Source of the DNA: Hyalella azteca
Lineage: Eukaryota; Arthropoda; Malacostraca; Amphipoda; Hyalellidae
DNA length: 64,000 bases
Assembly (NCBI RefSeq): GCF_000764305.2
Contig: NW_025942240.1
Span: 1 to 64,000 of the forward strand
Direction of reading: 5' to 3'
Part shown: positions 13,150-26,595 of the stretch, piece after piece
Position numbering within the stretch: position 1 is the first letter of the stretch
How the letters are laid out: each line of letters begins with the position of its first letter
Translations under genes and position numbers: made by a program
Notes under the pieces: model-generated
Told to the model about the DNA's origin: nothing
The model's input: the letters and a program-made list of their open reading frames with translations, nothing else
Database searches by the model: none

Positions 13150-13342
13150 AATTTTCTCAATATTTTCATGATTTTTGACTTTGCGATGGGATTTAGAAGT
13201 CAAGGACAACATCGGCGCCCATCCCAATGATCAGCTTCAACGATAAAATTTCTCAATATTTTCATGATTTTTGACTTTGCGATGGGATTTAGAAGTCAAG
13301 GACAACATCGGCGCCCGTTCCAATGATCAGCTTCAACGATAA
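13150..13342. repeat. 96-bp tandem duplication, 2 copies
   Basis: Two near-identical head-to-tail copies (13150-13245 and 13246-13342). Each holds TCTCAATATTTTCATGATTT and ends in CAGCTTCAACGATAA. They differ at only a few bases, so the event is recent. No ORF is present. Confidence 0.9.
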
Positions 13343-14064
13343 ATAAATATCTAAACTATATCTAGCTATCTTCTATCTATATCTAAGCTATATCTAAAAC
13401 AGAATACCAGTAACCCACTTCTAAGTTGCGTTTTAAAAGACTTCAATAACGCAATGTGTTAACATGAGGAAACCTTGTTCCCTCATTGCACACCAAAAAG
13501 GTACTTCTCTTTTTCATAAAGTTGAGTCTAAATTGGTGACCTCGGAGGTTATGGGCTGTGTTTGCTGGATACTTTCTGCCTGAGCTCTCTTGGCTCTCAG
13601 GAGTACCGTACGCTGAGTGCCACTCAGAACAGCTTTTCTGCAGGATGTTTTGTGGTCACAAGCCTTTTAGCTTTCATATTTCAATAATGTGTGCTGCTGT
13701 TGAGTGAGGTTGACACATGTCGCCACCATTATATCGTCTAGTTCAGGCCATTTTATATTAGAGTTTGAATTAGGTCACTGTAAGAAAAAGCTACACTCTT
13801 TTGAAAAAGTTTATAGTGAGATAGATAAGGAATTATTTTGACGACCTTTAGTTAGGTTGATAGTCGCAAGTTGTGAATATTATTTGCATTAACATAGTAA
13901 GTTTTCCCTTCACCCCTGCTTTTTCGGAATGATCCTAAATCGCCTGTCATTGTGGGAAGGAAGGAGGAAATCCAATGACAAACATTCTTTGAAATTGCAT
14001 GCAATACATGAAGTTCAAAAGCTAGCGCAATCTGCAACTCACAACGACCCTGGCTTGCTCGTAC

Positions 14065-14166
14065 CCGAGCCAGACAAATGTAGTCCGGCATCTCTGCAGT
14101 AGTCGCTGCCGAGCCGCGGCTGCCGAGTAAGAACTTCAAGAGCGATTCCTGCGCGTCGGTTATGCT
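14065..14166 (-). other. weak candidate exon, unassigned
   Basis: An open, GC-rich minus-strand block. The candidate acceptor is GGATTGTCAG followed by GC. The open frame needs one base from an upstream exon (phase 1), the same phase as the Fat-like cytoplasmic exons. The translation starts SITDAQESLLKFLLGSRGS after the split codon. I recognise no domain, and the likely Fat-like stop codon is upstream at 29394, so a link would need alternative splicing. It may not be coding. Confidence 0.2.
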
Positions 14167-15045
14167 GCCTGACAATCCAATACCAATAAATCGGGAGCCC
14201 GGACAAATAGCCTTTCAAAACGAATCTTCCTGCAACTGAATCAAGCCCGCCAATATCTTTCTAGGCCAAATTTTATTCACGCAGGAAGCACTGTGAGAGA
14301 AACTTTGGACGGTATCAGAAATTCAAATTTTCAGTCTTCCTTTTCTTGCTTCTGCTACACGAATAAATTATATGAAGAATGCGAATGATGGAAATTTGAT
14401 AAATCAATATACATTTTTTGTTTCAAATCTATAGCATTTCAGAACTTTGACGGATCATCATGTTCTGTTCATTTACTGGCGTTTAATCTTCAAATCTATT
14501 TTTATAGGAAACATTTTTAACAATCTCCATCTATTGACTTCTTCTCCATAGTTGTAAATTAGGTCGCGTGTCAAACCCATCGAAAAAATTGAGCATGCCA
14601 AAAGTATGACGTCAACTTTTCCTATTTTCGTTAGCTAAACTGCCCTTAAAATTTAAATATGGCTGCTCTTTTACGGTTATTTTTATCCTGATCTAAGAGT
14701 ATGCAAGCTGAACGAACTTTCATTACCAAAAAACGAAGCAAATTTCCCCGGGCGTTTGATGTCAGCCGTCTGAGGAAGGCTTGTTAATATCCAATATCTG
14801 GCAAGGTCTCGTCTTCGCTAAGATCGCCTAATCAGGAAGCCTAACTTCTCAAAGTAACTCGTCTGTACAGGACTTAGCAGAGTGCAATAAAATCAGGCTA
14901 GGCTGGTAACAAGGTAAAAACTCCTATGTACCCTCACAATCAATAGCCATTTGTACATGGAATTTGATCAGTTCATCGAGAGCCATTAGCCTAAGTAATT
15001 GGAAGCAATTACCTTGAAACTCGACTGTAATGAGCTAAGCGCTTA

Positions 15046-15228
15046 TGCGCCGTCCGAAGAGTGATTTCCGATATTGGAAAACAGGATAGAGACCTCCACG
15101 TCCTCCAGCTGCGCAGTCTCGGCCCGCGGCGTCAGCTTTAGCGGCCGAAAAAGCATCGTACTCTCAGGCGAGGTTTTCTGATTAGCGCATTCATTATTGG
15201 CGCCATCTGGTGAAATGGAGTGCATCTG
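15046..15228 (-). other. weak candidate terminal exon, unassigned
   Basis: Minus-strand open block ending in a TAA stop near 15046 and starting just after a possible acceptor, GTCACTGTAAGCAG. It has balanced composition and peptide-like content such as LFRPLKLTPRAETAQLEDVE, but no recognised domain. The polypyrimidine tract is poor. It could be the last exon of an unknown gene or a chance open frame. Confidence 0.2.
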
Positions 15229-15546
15229 CTTACAGTGACTGTACAAATTTAAATATTACCATGAATATAATTTTTATTTGATTAACTTGTATATATATTT
15301 TTATATATTTATAGCTAGTTGACAATTTTCTTAATTCTGGAAGCATGTTAATGATTTTTATCAAATGTCATGACCAACGCCACAAGACCATTTAGGCCTG
15401 GGAACACAGGCAGTGTGTCGTGTTGTCTTAACTAAACTAATACCAGTGCGTTGAAACTTCAATGGCAGGTATTATCAAGTCACCGATGCTGAATATATTA
15501 TATTTAACTAGGTTTGATATGATCATTATTTCTGAATGCATGGTAT

Positions 15547-16364
15547 GTATATCAGAGCACCGATACTGCAGTGGTGGTATTATCAGAGCACCGATACTGC
15601 AGTGGTGGGTATTATCAGAGCACCGATACTGTAGTGGTGGGTATTATCAGAGCACCGATACTGTAGTGGTGGGTATTATCAGAGAGTATATACTGCAGTG
15701 ATGGGTATTATCAGAGCACCGATACTGCAGTGGTGGGTATTATCAGAGCACCGATACTGTAGTGGTGGGTATTATCAGAGCACCGATACCGCAGTGGTGG
15801 GTATTATCAGAGCACCGATACTGTAGTGGTGGGTATTATCAGGGCACCGATACTGTAGTGGTGGTATTATCAGGGCACCGATACTGTAGTGGTGGGTATT
15901 ATCAGAGCACCGATACTGTAGTGGTGGGTATTATCAGAGCACCGATACTGTAGTGGTGGTATTATCAGGGCACCGATACTGCAGTGGTGGTATTATCAGG
16001 GCACCGATACTGCAGTGGTGGTATTTTCAGAGCACCGATACTGTAGTGGTGGTATTTTCAGGGCACCGTTACTGCAGTGGTGGGTATATTATCAGAGCAC
16101 CGATACTGCAGTGGTGGTATTTTCAGAGCACCGATACTGCAGTGGTGGTATTTTCAGAGCACCGATACTGCAGTGGTGGTATTTTCAGAGCACCGATACT
16201 GTAGTGGTGGTATTTTCAGGGCACCGATACTGTAGTGGTGGTATTATCAGAGCACCGATACTGTAGTGGTGGTATTATCAGAGCACCGATACTGCAGTGG
16301 TGGTATTATCAGGGCACCGATACTGCAGTGGTGGTATTATCAGGGCACCGATACCGCAGTGGTA
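15547..16364. repeat. minisatellite, ~25 copies of 32-33 bp
   Basis: Head-to-tail units with the core CAGAGCACCGATACTGCAGT followed by GGTGG(G)TATTAT. Variants are TGTAGT for TGCAGT, CAGGG for CAGAG, and TATTTTC for TATTATC; the TTTTC variants cluster in the right third. Units with GGTGGG are 33 bp (11 codons, giving IIRAPILQWW) and those with GGTGG are 32 bp. Reading frames therefore shift between units, and the open frames here are a product of repetition. Confidence 0.97.
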
Positions 16365-19300
16365 GGTCACATGCTTGCCGTAGGTCGATAATGATCGATA
16401 ATGCATGGGTCGGAAGTTGATCTTTCAGCCTAAATTTGGTTTTAAGGAGAGCAGATCAAACAACTATTTATTGTATTCTTTTTCGTTATGAAACTTGTTG
16501 ACCTTATTTTGTTCGTCGCTGGATCACGCAATCAATAGTAATAACGACAGGATAATAACAATGTGAACGTCATTCTCCATCAGAAAGCCATAAATTGTAA
16601 TCATTTGTCTTCGTATCATCAGTAAGAACGGTACGATCAATCCACTTATTGTCTGTGAGTGTACATTAGTATGCGAGATACCGCTTTTAATTTTTGGTAC
16701 GTATAAAAAAACTTAATGTATCCAATAATCTTATACATTTACAGTATACTGATATGTAAAAAATAGCACCTGTTTTGGGGCTTTCACCATCGCATTAGGT
16801 TTGTTGCCCTGAAGGAAATCAAGAATCCCAATTTTCGACTGCCTTAGCAAGAAATCAAACCTAAAAAATCGGAACAAACCTCACACAGCAATCGTAGGCG
16901 CTCGTGGTCTGCATATTCGATGAGACGACAAGCCTGGAGTGGCACACCCGAGACTTCGCTATGCTGCACTCGCGAATGATATTAGTTTTGTTCCCCCTCC
17001 AATGTTCTCCAACACAATGGTTGTTGTTTGTTATGTATTTGATCGACTAGAGGATGTAAATGAGTAAATTGAGAATAATTAACTCAATTATTATTTTTTT
17101 TAACTATTTGTAAAAGATAATTATAATAATTATAATAGGAAATATTCATATACAAATTCACCTATAATTATTATAATATATAAATTCATTTATTTATTCA
17201 TATTTATCTTTCATCAAATTTTCATGATACCATGTCGAATTTGGAAACTGAAATGATTAACTTGGTGCCTTGAAGAGGCATTTTAAAGTTGAATTAAAAA
17301 AATATTAAATGTGGAATGTGAACCCTCAGTTAGAAAGCCAACTGATTCATCGATTACACAAGGTAATTGATTAAGAGAAAAGTTGGAGGAGAGCACGAAA
17401 CTCGGAAATGGGACCGTACATGTGCCATTGTCGTTGACTGGCTACAACTCAGGTATCGCTTTATTTTTGTTTTCATTTTTTGCTCAGTGCTAAATACGAT
17501 TGTGCTGGGGCACTACTTCTCTAACATAATCTCGACACGGTCGTGAAAAGGTTTCAGTTCAGATTGAACACTGATTGTTCACAATATGTGGTAAAACATG
17601 AAGGATTATCGTGCAGCAATCCTTCCCAGCTCGTAACTAAAACACAAATGAATAAAATCCTGAAAGTATTCAAAACCTAATTTGCGGAACGGAAAAATTT
17701 AAATGAAAATGGAAAAATTGCTACAATGAAATATGAATAAATTTATACTCTTCTCTAACATTTGCATTCAATAATTACCGCATTCATCAAAGTTGGGGAA
17801 TTATATCTTATGAATGATAACTTGGAGCCATTGTACTATACTTCGAAACATTCCAAATTAAGGTGCCATACATAAAAATGTAGCTAATAACTCTGAAGTA
17901 ATATTCGTTCGGAATTGAGCACGAATTATGAGCGTACAATGGCTTATAATCATAGTCCGTGTGTTGCTTGGACTGGGACTAAATTATTTCTTACAGTAGA
18001 ATATGTTTACGGAACGAAGATCGTTGCGTTTACTATCACTCTTTCACAGTGAAAATTAACTCATAAGTTCTGGAGAAATCAACAAGCATTTCATGCGTAT
18101 CTCTGAATACGCTTAAGTGAAGTTTGGAAACAATTTATTTCGAAACAACAGCAAAGTTCAGGACGCGCTGGCTGACGGTACAGGTTAGCAGCCACGACTG
18201 AATCCAACCGGGGATTAGATGGAATTATATTCCTATGAAAATAGTCGCATGGCAAAATATTACCACCAGTTTATTAGGTTTATCTGCTAACTTAGTGTTT
18301 TGAATATCGTGGTTTTAAATGTCAGAGAAACCTATGTAAAAGTGCCCATCATTCGGCCTATTCGTGATCTGTCGATAATATGAGCACTGAATCTTATCTT
18401 CGCAATCGTTCTGAAAAACTCTTGTAAATTTTTCCTACGGTTCCGGCAAATAAATATTACCATAAATCTTCACGTAAAAAACCAACTCCACGCCGAACAA
18501 TTCCAATAAAAGCACCAGCTCAGAACAATATTCTCGATAGTAACCAACCTGATCCATTGTTTTGGAGATGTTAAAGCCATTTTATTCGGCGCATCCTGGG
18601 ATCCTATAGCATTGTTATGCTAACTTAACGGCCACTGATCCGCTGAATATGCGCAAGAAATGAGACGGCGAGAAGACCTAGCCTCTCAAAAATACGCTCC
18701 GGGGCAGTGGCTTCCCAAGTATTCTACGTGATTCTGCTTCTTGATTCAACTCAAAACTTTGTCACGACTTTACCGTGGGCTGCTGAAGCCGTGTGTAACT
18801 GAGCCTGGAACTGCTCCAAATCTAGCTTGTACGAGGCCATCAAACGGGCTTGTGTGAGCGGCTCTCAAAGTTGTGGCTTTCATTTCAATGAATTTTTGAC
18901 TGTAAACGTTACCACAAGGAGAATTTAACCGCTTTGCGTTTGAGTTTAGGTTGCCACCCGCCCGCGATTTTTCTTACTGAGGCTATGATTTTTTCCCGTG
19001 GATTCTGGAGTCGCTTAATTAATGTTTGAAAAAATCAGTGATAGCGAGTTAGTGTTCCAAAAATGTTAATATTTTTGGAGTTGATAATTCAAAAAAATTG
19101 TTATTTTTATTTGCTAGTTAGTTGAAAGTCTTTATTAATTAGAAAGTCGATGTATATGAAGTGATAATGGTATAATAGTAAATATTCCTGAAGATTTATT
19201 ATTATTATTCGTTGGCTAGATGCAATTCTTCATTAAACTAAACAAAGTTAACTAACTCTAAACTTAACTTAAGTCTTGTGGTTGTTTTCACCATTTTAAT

Positions 19301-19568
19301 CTTTTTTTCAAGTGTATGTATTCTTTAAGTTATTCTTTTGATTTCTTGATTTTATTTTTCCGGTGATTTTCTTTTCGCATTGACTGTTTTCATCTTGTGG
19401 GTCTTTTTTGCAGTTGGCTGTCTTGCCCTAGTTTATCTGTTGGTCTTTTTTTTTCATTCACCAAGTGAATCTACGTATTATGAGCATCGATGGAAGTCAG
19501 TCAAAATGAAGTAATAACAAACCCAAGAAAGAAATCAATGAATAAATGAAATATCAATCATATCATCA
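16365..19568. other. intergenic, no supported gene
   Basis: AT-rich. A TTATAATAATTATAAT palindromic tract lies around 17115-17180. 18640-18970 is somewhat GC-richer but without an exon signature. No gene or recognised element is seen. Confidence 0.4.
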
Positions 19569-19610
19569 GTTGATCAGAGTAATTTTTTACTCTGATCAAC
19601 TCTGATCAAC
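19569..19610. repeat. perfect 13-bp hairpin plus a repeated half-arm
   Basis: GTTGATCAGAGTA (19569-19581) pairs exactly with TACTCTGATCAAC (19588-19600) around an ATTTTT loop. TCTGATCAAC is then repeated directly at 19601-19610, so the left arm could pair with either copy. Confidence 0.8.
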
Positions 19611-20765
19611 AATTTTCTTCACTAATCAATACAAATCCGTTCGACAATACAGCTAAAAAATATAATGAATCGAGCCGAAAATCGAGAAATATAAAATATA
19701 TTACAAGTCTGTGTTATACGTTCAAAAATACAGTTTATTAGCAGGCATCACAAATGCGCTTTTCACAAATTTGACGAATGCTTTTAAAATCTAAGTCTAT
19801 ATCCTAAAGATTTCGCATCCCGAACTGGATCAACGTCAAAGTAGCGAAAGCTTATTGACAGCAGCGGAATGACTCTGTATCAGTCTTTTTCTGGCTCCCG
19901 GTCGCCACTGGACAAGAACGGAAACAAGTCTATAAAAGTTCCTGCAAAACACCAAATCATTCGCGGCTGCTATGATGGGAATACATCGCTCAAGAACGCC
20001 TCGTGGTTCTTACGCCAGCGACTTCATCCGTTGGCTAAATCTGAGAACGCGCGCTATCATTAGTGTTTTCGTGAAGTGTGCAGTTCAAATTTTTCAGGAT
20101 TTTTCATTGATCCGTAATCTGAAATTTACTTCTTTTTGCTTAAAATTATTATTGTTAAATGGAAAATTTGTTACATTTTTTCACTGTAAGGATAGGAGAA
20201 TAAGTTTGTCTTGCCTTCTCATCTGAAAAATTAAATAAAAATGAATAAATGATCGTTGGTCTCTTTTTATCCTTATATAAAAACAATAAAAAAATATCAT
20301 GCACACTATGAAAATCGACGAAAATTTAGGACAATAGCTTGGGATAGTTCGAACTTGATTTACTTCCTATAAACCTTTTCTTCATACGAAACAAATTACA
20401 CAGACATTACTTACATAATAAACATTTATCACAGATGATTGAAATAAACGGTAGTTTCCTTTTTGTGAATTATTTTTTAATACGTAAATAATATACTCCG
20501 AAATGAACACAGCTTTGCCACAGAATTGGAGATAAGAACTGTCAGGAAATTGATTAATTTAGAATATTAATAATACTGGATTAAATTGAAGTTACAATGT
20601 ATAAACGGCTATAATAACAAGCAACAATGACATTTATAACTAATTCAGAAGAAAAAATATACAATGACTGAAGTACAGAAAGTTATGGTGAGATTAGAAC
20701 TCTTGATTGAGGTGAAGCCACGAAGGTCTAACCTTAACGAATACCCACTAAATTAATATCGCTAG
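19611..20765. other. intergenic, no supported gene
   Basis: AT-rich. The overlapping short open frames at 19869-20226 have no splice context or recognised similarity, so I do not call a gene. Confidence 0.4.
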
Positions 20766-20850
20766 TCGATTATATAGTAATATATATATAGATTACTATA
20801 TAATTGACAAACTGAAGATTATAATGCTATATATAACATTATAATCTTCA
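20766..20850. repeat. two adjacent AT-rich hairpins
   Basis: First stem: ATTATATAGTAAT (20769-20781) with ATTACTATATAAT (20792-20804). Second stem: TGAAGATTATAATG (20813-20826) with CATTATAATCTTCA (20837-20850). Both are perfect and lie 8 bases apart, which could form a cruciform-prone site. Confidence 0.75.
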
Positions 20851-23800
20851 TTTAGATTGTATTGTTATACGATTTGCGCTGGTCGGTAATTCGACAATCT
20901 ATTCCGTTGATGCTCCAAGTTCATTATTTGTTAAACAAGCTGTAGAAGCAGCAGCACTGCATGCACAAGGCGCCAACATTCCCTTAGGATTGTTGGGCTA
21001 TTTCCAGTGCGTCCTTTTTTGCGAGTTTTGGCAAAATATCGTCGCCCGGGAGCAAGTTGAAATTTTTTGTGGGAACGAAAGTCCACGGGTGGGTAATTTC
21101 TCTAGGAACTGTCAACTGCACGGACGGCGGCTGCGGTTGGGAGATCCTCTGGATTAGGAGACCTAGCTTATTGCAAGGAGCTCATTTGGGCGCCTCTGCA
21201 GCCGCTGTGTGGGCGACCGCAGTGACTGTGGTCGAATTCTCTGACGCATGCAGCGCGTTATAAAATTATGGGATTGATTGTATTCATGTCTTAAACATAT
21301 CATGTTGAACACTAGTACGAGACGGCAAGTTTTTGCACGATAACTTAGAATGGTATGAAGTGATTGCTTACCACGTCGTACTCCCTGGAATGGAATTTCT
21401 ACAAATTTACAGCTGTTTTTAATCATCAAAACCTTTGAAATTATTCGATTACAATGCAAGTATTAGAAACGCTTGTAAAAACGACACTGACTCATGCACT
21501 GCCACTCCTTAACGGTCTCCTATTAATTTGAATGGTGAATTGTTAGCAATTATTCGAGCATTCCATAAATGCGAGTCAACAGCATTAAGCTCCATATCAA
21601 AAACCTAAAGATTTTGAGCTTACTTAACATGAATTGAAACGAAAAACATCTAGCATTTATTTTAGGAAAACCTAAAACTTGACAAGTTAAGAAGCTTGCT
21701 ATAAATGAGAATTCAGTGATTTATTCTTTTTTTTAAGCTTGACGGATTATATACACATGCCACTTAATTAACAATCTCCAAAATTGCTTAGAGATTCGCC
21801 TTTTGTATCGCTCAACCGCAGATGGCTTAACTGATAACTTTCCATATTTTAAATTCTATTCTCATGATATAAACGCTGCAACAAAAATTATTGTGGGGCT
21901 CTGAAATAAATCTCAGTTGGAACCAACGTTTTTGTGGTTGAAGAAAAATCGATTGAATCATCAATTCCTTACCCAGTTTTCAGGATGAAGCTAAAGTCAG
22001 GAGATCAGGCTAGAGCCCGAGTAGCTGTTGCCCAGCATATCTAAAAATCCGTTAGACTTCCCTACGTTTCTTATGGATGTGGAAAAATACGACTTTTAGG
22101 CATGCAAATAATTGGCTACTTTACAAATAGGTAGTAATGTACGATCTAAATGTAGCGTAATATTTTCAGCCAATATCCAGTAAAAACTGATCCTCGCATT
22201 ATATCCAACAAGAGTGCAGAATTTTCTAAGCCTATTTTATGAAATGATTGAGGGTAAGAAAACTGAAGATCGGAAGTATGCATTCTATTTGAATTAAATT
22301 TGCCTCGGCGCACTGCCATAAATGCGGTGTCAAAATGTACGTCAGACCTGACGCCAACCTGAGACGAATTTACGACCCCAGGTCAGCGCAGCTGGAGGCT
22401 CTGGGTTCGAGATTGTGGGGTCCATTTCAACAAGAGCGGCCTCAATAAGCCTCAAGGACCTCTGTCCTGCACTCACATGGCTAGGCATCGCACCCGATCA
22501 CCGTTATTGCCTCTGAATCTTAAACGAATTAGCTTCATCTCGCCCGAACCAGTCAATAAAATCAGTGAAGCTCGGCAACACGAACTGAGTCTGGCCGAAA
22601 TCTACTATTTCCCTAACTTCATTGTCACTAACGTCGCCACAGCACTTATGCCGCTAGCTTTCAAAGTAATCGATATATATTGTAAACAAAACATGACAAC
22701 TTTCTATCGTAGCAGCTTCGTAGTTGTTATGTGACGATCAATCACTACGTGTCATCGTTCTGACCAGCAATAAAAGGCTTTTATCGACGAGCGGCGAGCT
22801 TAGTGCAGTAGCAACTGAGTGGCGAGTTATGAATCATTGACGCTACATGAATCAACCGACAACAGTAACGGCAATATCTCGGGTATTGTCCGTCTTCATG
22901 CCTTCAAGGCTTGGCCTAGGCTACTTAATTATTTTTTTTTTTTTCGATTTGCGATCAGCTGAAGGATAGAAGATGAAAATTGTCAGCCATTGTTGCGAAG
23001 CAAAATTGTTAACGACCTCGTTTTCGTAGGCTGAATTGATGGAGCAGTCCATCATGTTCCTTGCCCTATTGCATAAGGAAACGTCAATTAAAAAGCATTC
23101 TATTGCAGTATTTCAAGAATTTTTCAGGAATTATTTGGCCATATTATGATTATCTCTTTTCATAAACTAAATTAATTAAAGTTTTACTGTCGCAAATGGA
23201 GCAGCACCAATATGTAGGTAGAATGTTCCACGCGTGTTGTTGTAAGGGCAGATATTCTTCTGAGCAGTGAAGCTGCTACACATGCCACTAAAATAATACC
23301 TTCCATTAAGCTGCAATGTAATTTTCTGGTCAACAAGTGATGAACTGATGATATTTGATGCATGAATCGCTGCATATGAGACTCCCAGATAAACGAGACG
23401 AGCGAGCCTCCCGAGACGCATCAGAAAATTGCGCCGAGCCAGCGATGTTATCACGAGGCGGGGGCGCGACACGAGGTGACAGCCGGCCGGATGCAAGGTA
23501 ATAAACACGGCATCATTAATGTGATCTGCAGGCGGAAATGAGACGAGTTGTTTGTACTTTCTTGGCAACGAGATGTGATGAGGGATATGATGCACTGCAG
23601 GCGTGAGCAATGATGTCGTTGCCAGAGCAGTCATGCTCGCAGGAAGCAAGGATAGCAGCAAGGGAGTTGTGAGACGCCAGCAAACTATTGCGAGCTCTTA
23701 GTGTTGCAGATGGTGACGGCCGCCCTCTGCCTTAACCTTCTCTAATGAGCCCTATTGAATTAAGTAAACTATTTCTAAATTTTGCCTGAATTAGGATTAA

Positions 23801-26456
23801 TGAAGGGAAAGTTGATGAAGGAATTCATAGTTCAACTCCTTTATCGTGGTAAACGCACTGCTTCACAATAAATCTTTCCCTCGCTGACCTTAGGTATGTT
23901 ACCGACAATTATATTATAGCTGAAAACCTACCAATATGTCATGAATTATTATTTAGAATTGATCATACAATTTGGGATTAATAAAAATCAATCATTATAC
24001 ATGCGTTATAAGAGTAAGAATCGCACATTAATTGTTGAAAGAATATGCACTACCAAAGAACACATCGGGAAATACGCAAATACTTTCTGCCCGTCCACAT
24101 GACTGGAGTCTGCGCTAGGCGAGCTTTATGACGGTGCCAGCATTCGGCATTTTCGGTTGCTCGAATTACCAGTTCTTTCTGCTCCCGAACAATGATGCGG
24201 ACAAAAACTTTCCTAACTGCGAGAGACATAAAAACCGCCTGCGTAAACTTTTCCCATTCAGAAGGCCTAAAATTTTAAACCGGGTATTTTACGGGACCAT
24301 GGAAACACTTAATGCGAATTTAAATTGTACAAGACAATGTTTTGAAGTAGAACTTATTTTTTTTTGTCACCCATCAATAGGAGCTATTTTTGTTTTATGA
24401 CGCAATTTTTTGCTTCTTTACTGGCTGTCGAAATTTGAAATTTTTGCTTATTATGAAGTATGATTTCTAGGACCGCTTCTGAAAAAGACGAAAATGTTAA
24501 TTTTCAAGAGTTATAAGACTTCGATAAATGAGAACCAAACTAAATTGAGAAGCGTATGATCGCACAAATTACAGGTCAGATGCTGGAAAATAAGTTTTAT
24601 TTATTCGGATATGCGATAGTTCTTTTAATTATTTGCATAATATAACGAATGTAGCAGATTTTATGACATGCCTCAGTCTGAACTTGTGGAATTATAAGAG
24701 ATTACTACGTATGGCTTGAAAACATTTTTAATAGTGTCAATAATTTCAGTTGTCAGCTTCCCTCACTGAACATTTTTCTGCTTCCGGCAATAATAATATT
24801 GCGAAAATTATTTCATTTTTTAAACTTTCTTTTAAATCCATGATGAATTCAAAAGAATCAGAGAAGGCGTTGAAGTAGAGCTCAGACTGTCATTTATACC
24901 TAGTAACATCTATGGTATCTTGTATTCAGTTTTTATCTGATAACTTAACTTCGCAAGAAACATAGTCGATAATTAGAAATAATTGCTGCGTTCGATACAT
25001 AATCTTCAGTTCACTGCATCATTTGCAATTCAACCTTTGGATGCGATACGGAATTAAATCTGAATTGAAAGGTTCTATTATACGAGGACCTAAGAATTAT
25101 ATTATGATGAGAGGCAAAGAAAAACCATCGACACAGACAAGTTTATTTACGAAACACCCGTACAAAAAAAGACACGTAAATATAATCTGTTCACTACATA
25201 TTTGGCGAGGAAAGACATAGATAATATTAAATGCCAACAAGAAATCGGAAATGTTGCCTTACTTACATATACACCAATCCATCAATCTTTCCGGCGAGGA
25301 GCCACGTTAATTGAAAACTCGATTTATCTTAATACGATTTAAATATTAATTACTTTGACTGCTTCGGTCACTGCAGTAATGTTCTCCCTGTAACTTCTAC
25401 ATGCCTTCAGTACCGGCGCTCCATCTTATAAATTCTAATACACAGATACAATTATTATCCAGAAACACTCTTCTGCAACAATCTTCATTACCAATCAGAT
25501 TGCGGTAGCATTCAAATTTCTATAACTACAGATCCAAATACACCGATAAGATCTTGAACTTTCTACCTACGCATTATAAATATGTCCCATAGAAATTCAC
25601 ATGAAAACGACAGTGAAACATTATTCATCATTCATCAAAGACATTTTCAATCGTACTGCCCGGAGAAAAAAATTAGACATCATATCGGTTTGGACTGAAG
25701 AGAAATATTTCTTCATGATTTCTGCCTGTTGTAGTTTGATTCGGGGAGAGCTGATTAAAGATTTTTAAGTGCGTTTAAATTAACGATTTTTCATGAATAT
25801 GCAACAACTTTATTCCTTCTGTTTATGTTGGATTATTCACGAAAATTTGCTCTGTCAAGAGAAAAGTTCTTAAAATCTCGGTCTACGACCTTTGAAGTAA
25901 TTACAAAGCCAACCCTTGCATTTACAAAGAAACTTATTCCGTAATATGTAATGTTACCTCTGAACAAATGCCTAGCAAGATTCCTCGCCAAAAGCTTGAA
26001 ATATTGAAAAGGTAAACAAACGAGAAGTTTTTTCCGAAATGCCATCGAACTTATCCCCGCGTTTCAAGTCTAATGCGCTGAATACATTCACATTATCTAT
26101 GAAACAATATTTCACTGGCACACAGTCACATACAAGAGTGACCCGGATAAGTGATAAATCAGTAGGTTTTCACCCGCAATGTCGTTCCTGCAATGTCGCA
26201 TGAAGATAACATTTCATATTTGTGAAAAATGCTATCATATGAGAAATAAGAATGAACACTAACTACTTTTTTCTACGACGGCTGAGTGGGTCTGGACCGC
26301 CTTGCAGTATACAATGTTTCAAGGTCCACTAACGTGTCATGTTACAGGACTTCTCAAGACTCCAGTCACGCTCGAGATCAGCGATCCTGTATCGTATCCT
26401 GCGGCAGTTGAGGAGTTGTGTGAGGCACTACACAATACACGTTGTGTGACGGCCGC
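20851..26456. other. intergenic, no supported gene
   Basis: Contains GC-richer islands at 21040-21260, 22320-22500, 22740-22920 and 23370-23720. The last carries the longest non-cadherin open frame of the window on the minus strand (stop at 23176; 161 codons counting a TTG start, with the first ATG 9 codons in). I recognise no domain, and the island could equally be an old transposon or a promoter-like CpG region. The remainder is AT-rich. Confidence 0.35.
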
Positions 26457-26595
26457 CTTCAAGCTTGATGACGTAGATGACGTAGTCACTTCAAGCTTGA
26501 TGGTCATGGCTGACGTGGTCACTTCACGCCATGTTTGGTCACTCCTCGTGACCAAACATGGCTGACTTGGTCACGACGTCACTTCAAGCTTGATG
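26457..26595. repeat. complex repeat with a perfect 15-bp hairpin
   Basis: CTTCAAGCTTGATG occurs three times in direct orientation (26457, 26489, 26582), mixed with GACGT and TGGTCAC motifs. In the middle is an exact stem: GCCATGTTTGGTCAC (26528-26542) with GTGACCAAACATGGC (26548-26562), loop TCCTC. Confidence 0.85.

Larger units (their letters stand above)
13343..15546. other. mostly intergenic with two GC-rich open blocks
   Basis: Mostly AT-rich. On the minus strand, 14175-14065 and 15246-15046 are GC-richer with open frames next to AG dinucleotides that could act as acceptors. These are listed separately as weak exon candidates. An ATCTA-rich tract lies at 13345-13400. Confidence 0.4.

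Noticed and set aside
15547..16364. Possible CRISPR array
   Set aside because: The units are contiguous with no unique spacers, and the window is eukaryotic.
15547..16420. Several overlapping plus-strand open frames with repeated RAPILQWW/HRYCSGG peptides
   Set aside because: They follow from the 32/33-bp tandem repeat, which changes frame between units. There is no start or splice context.
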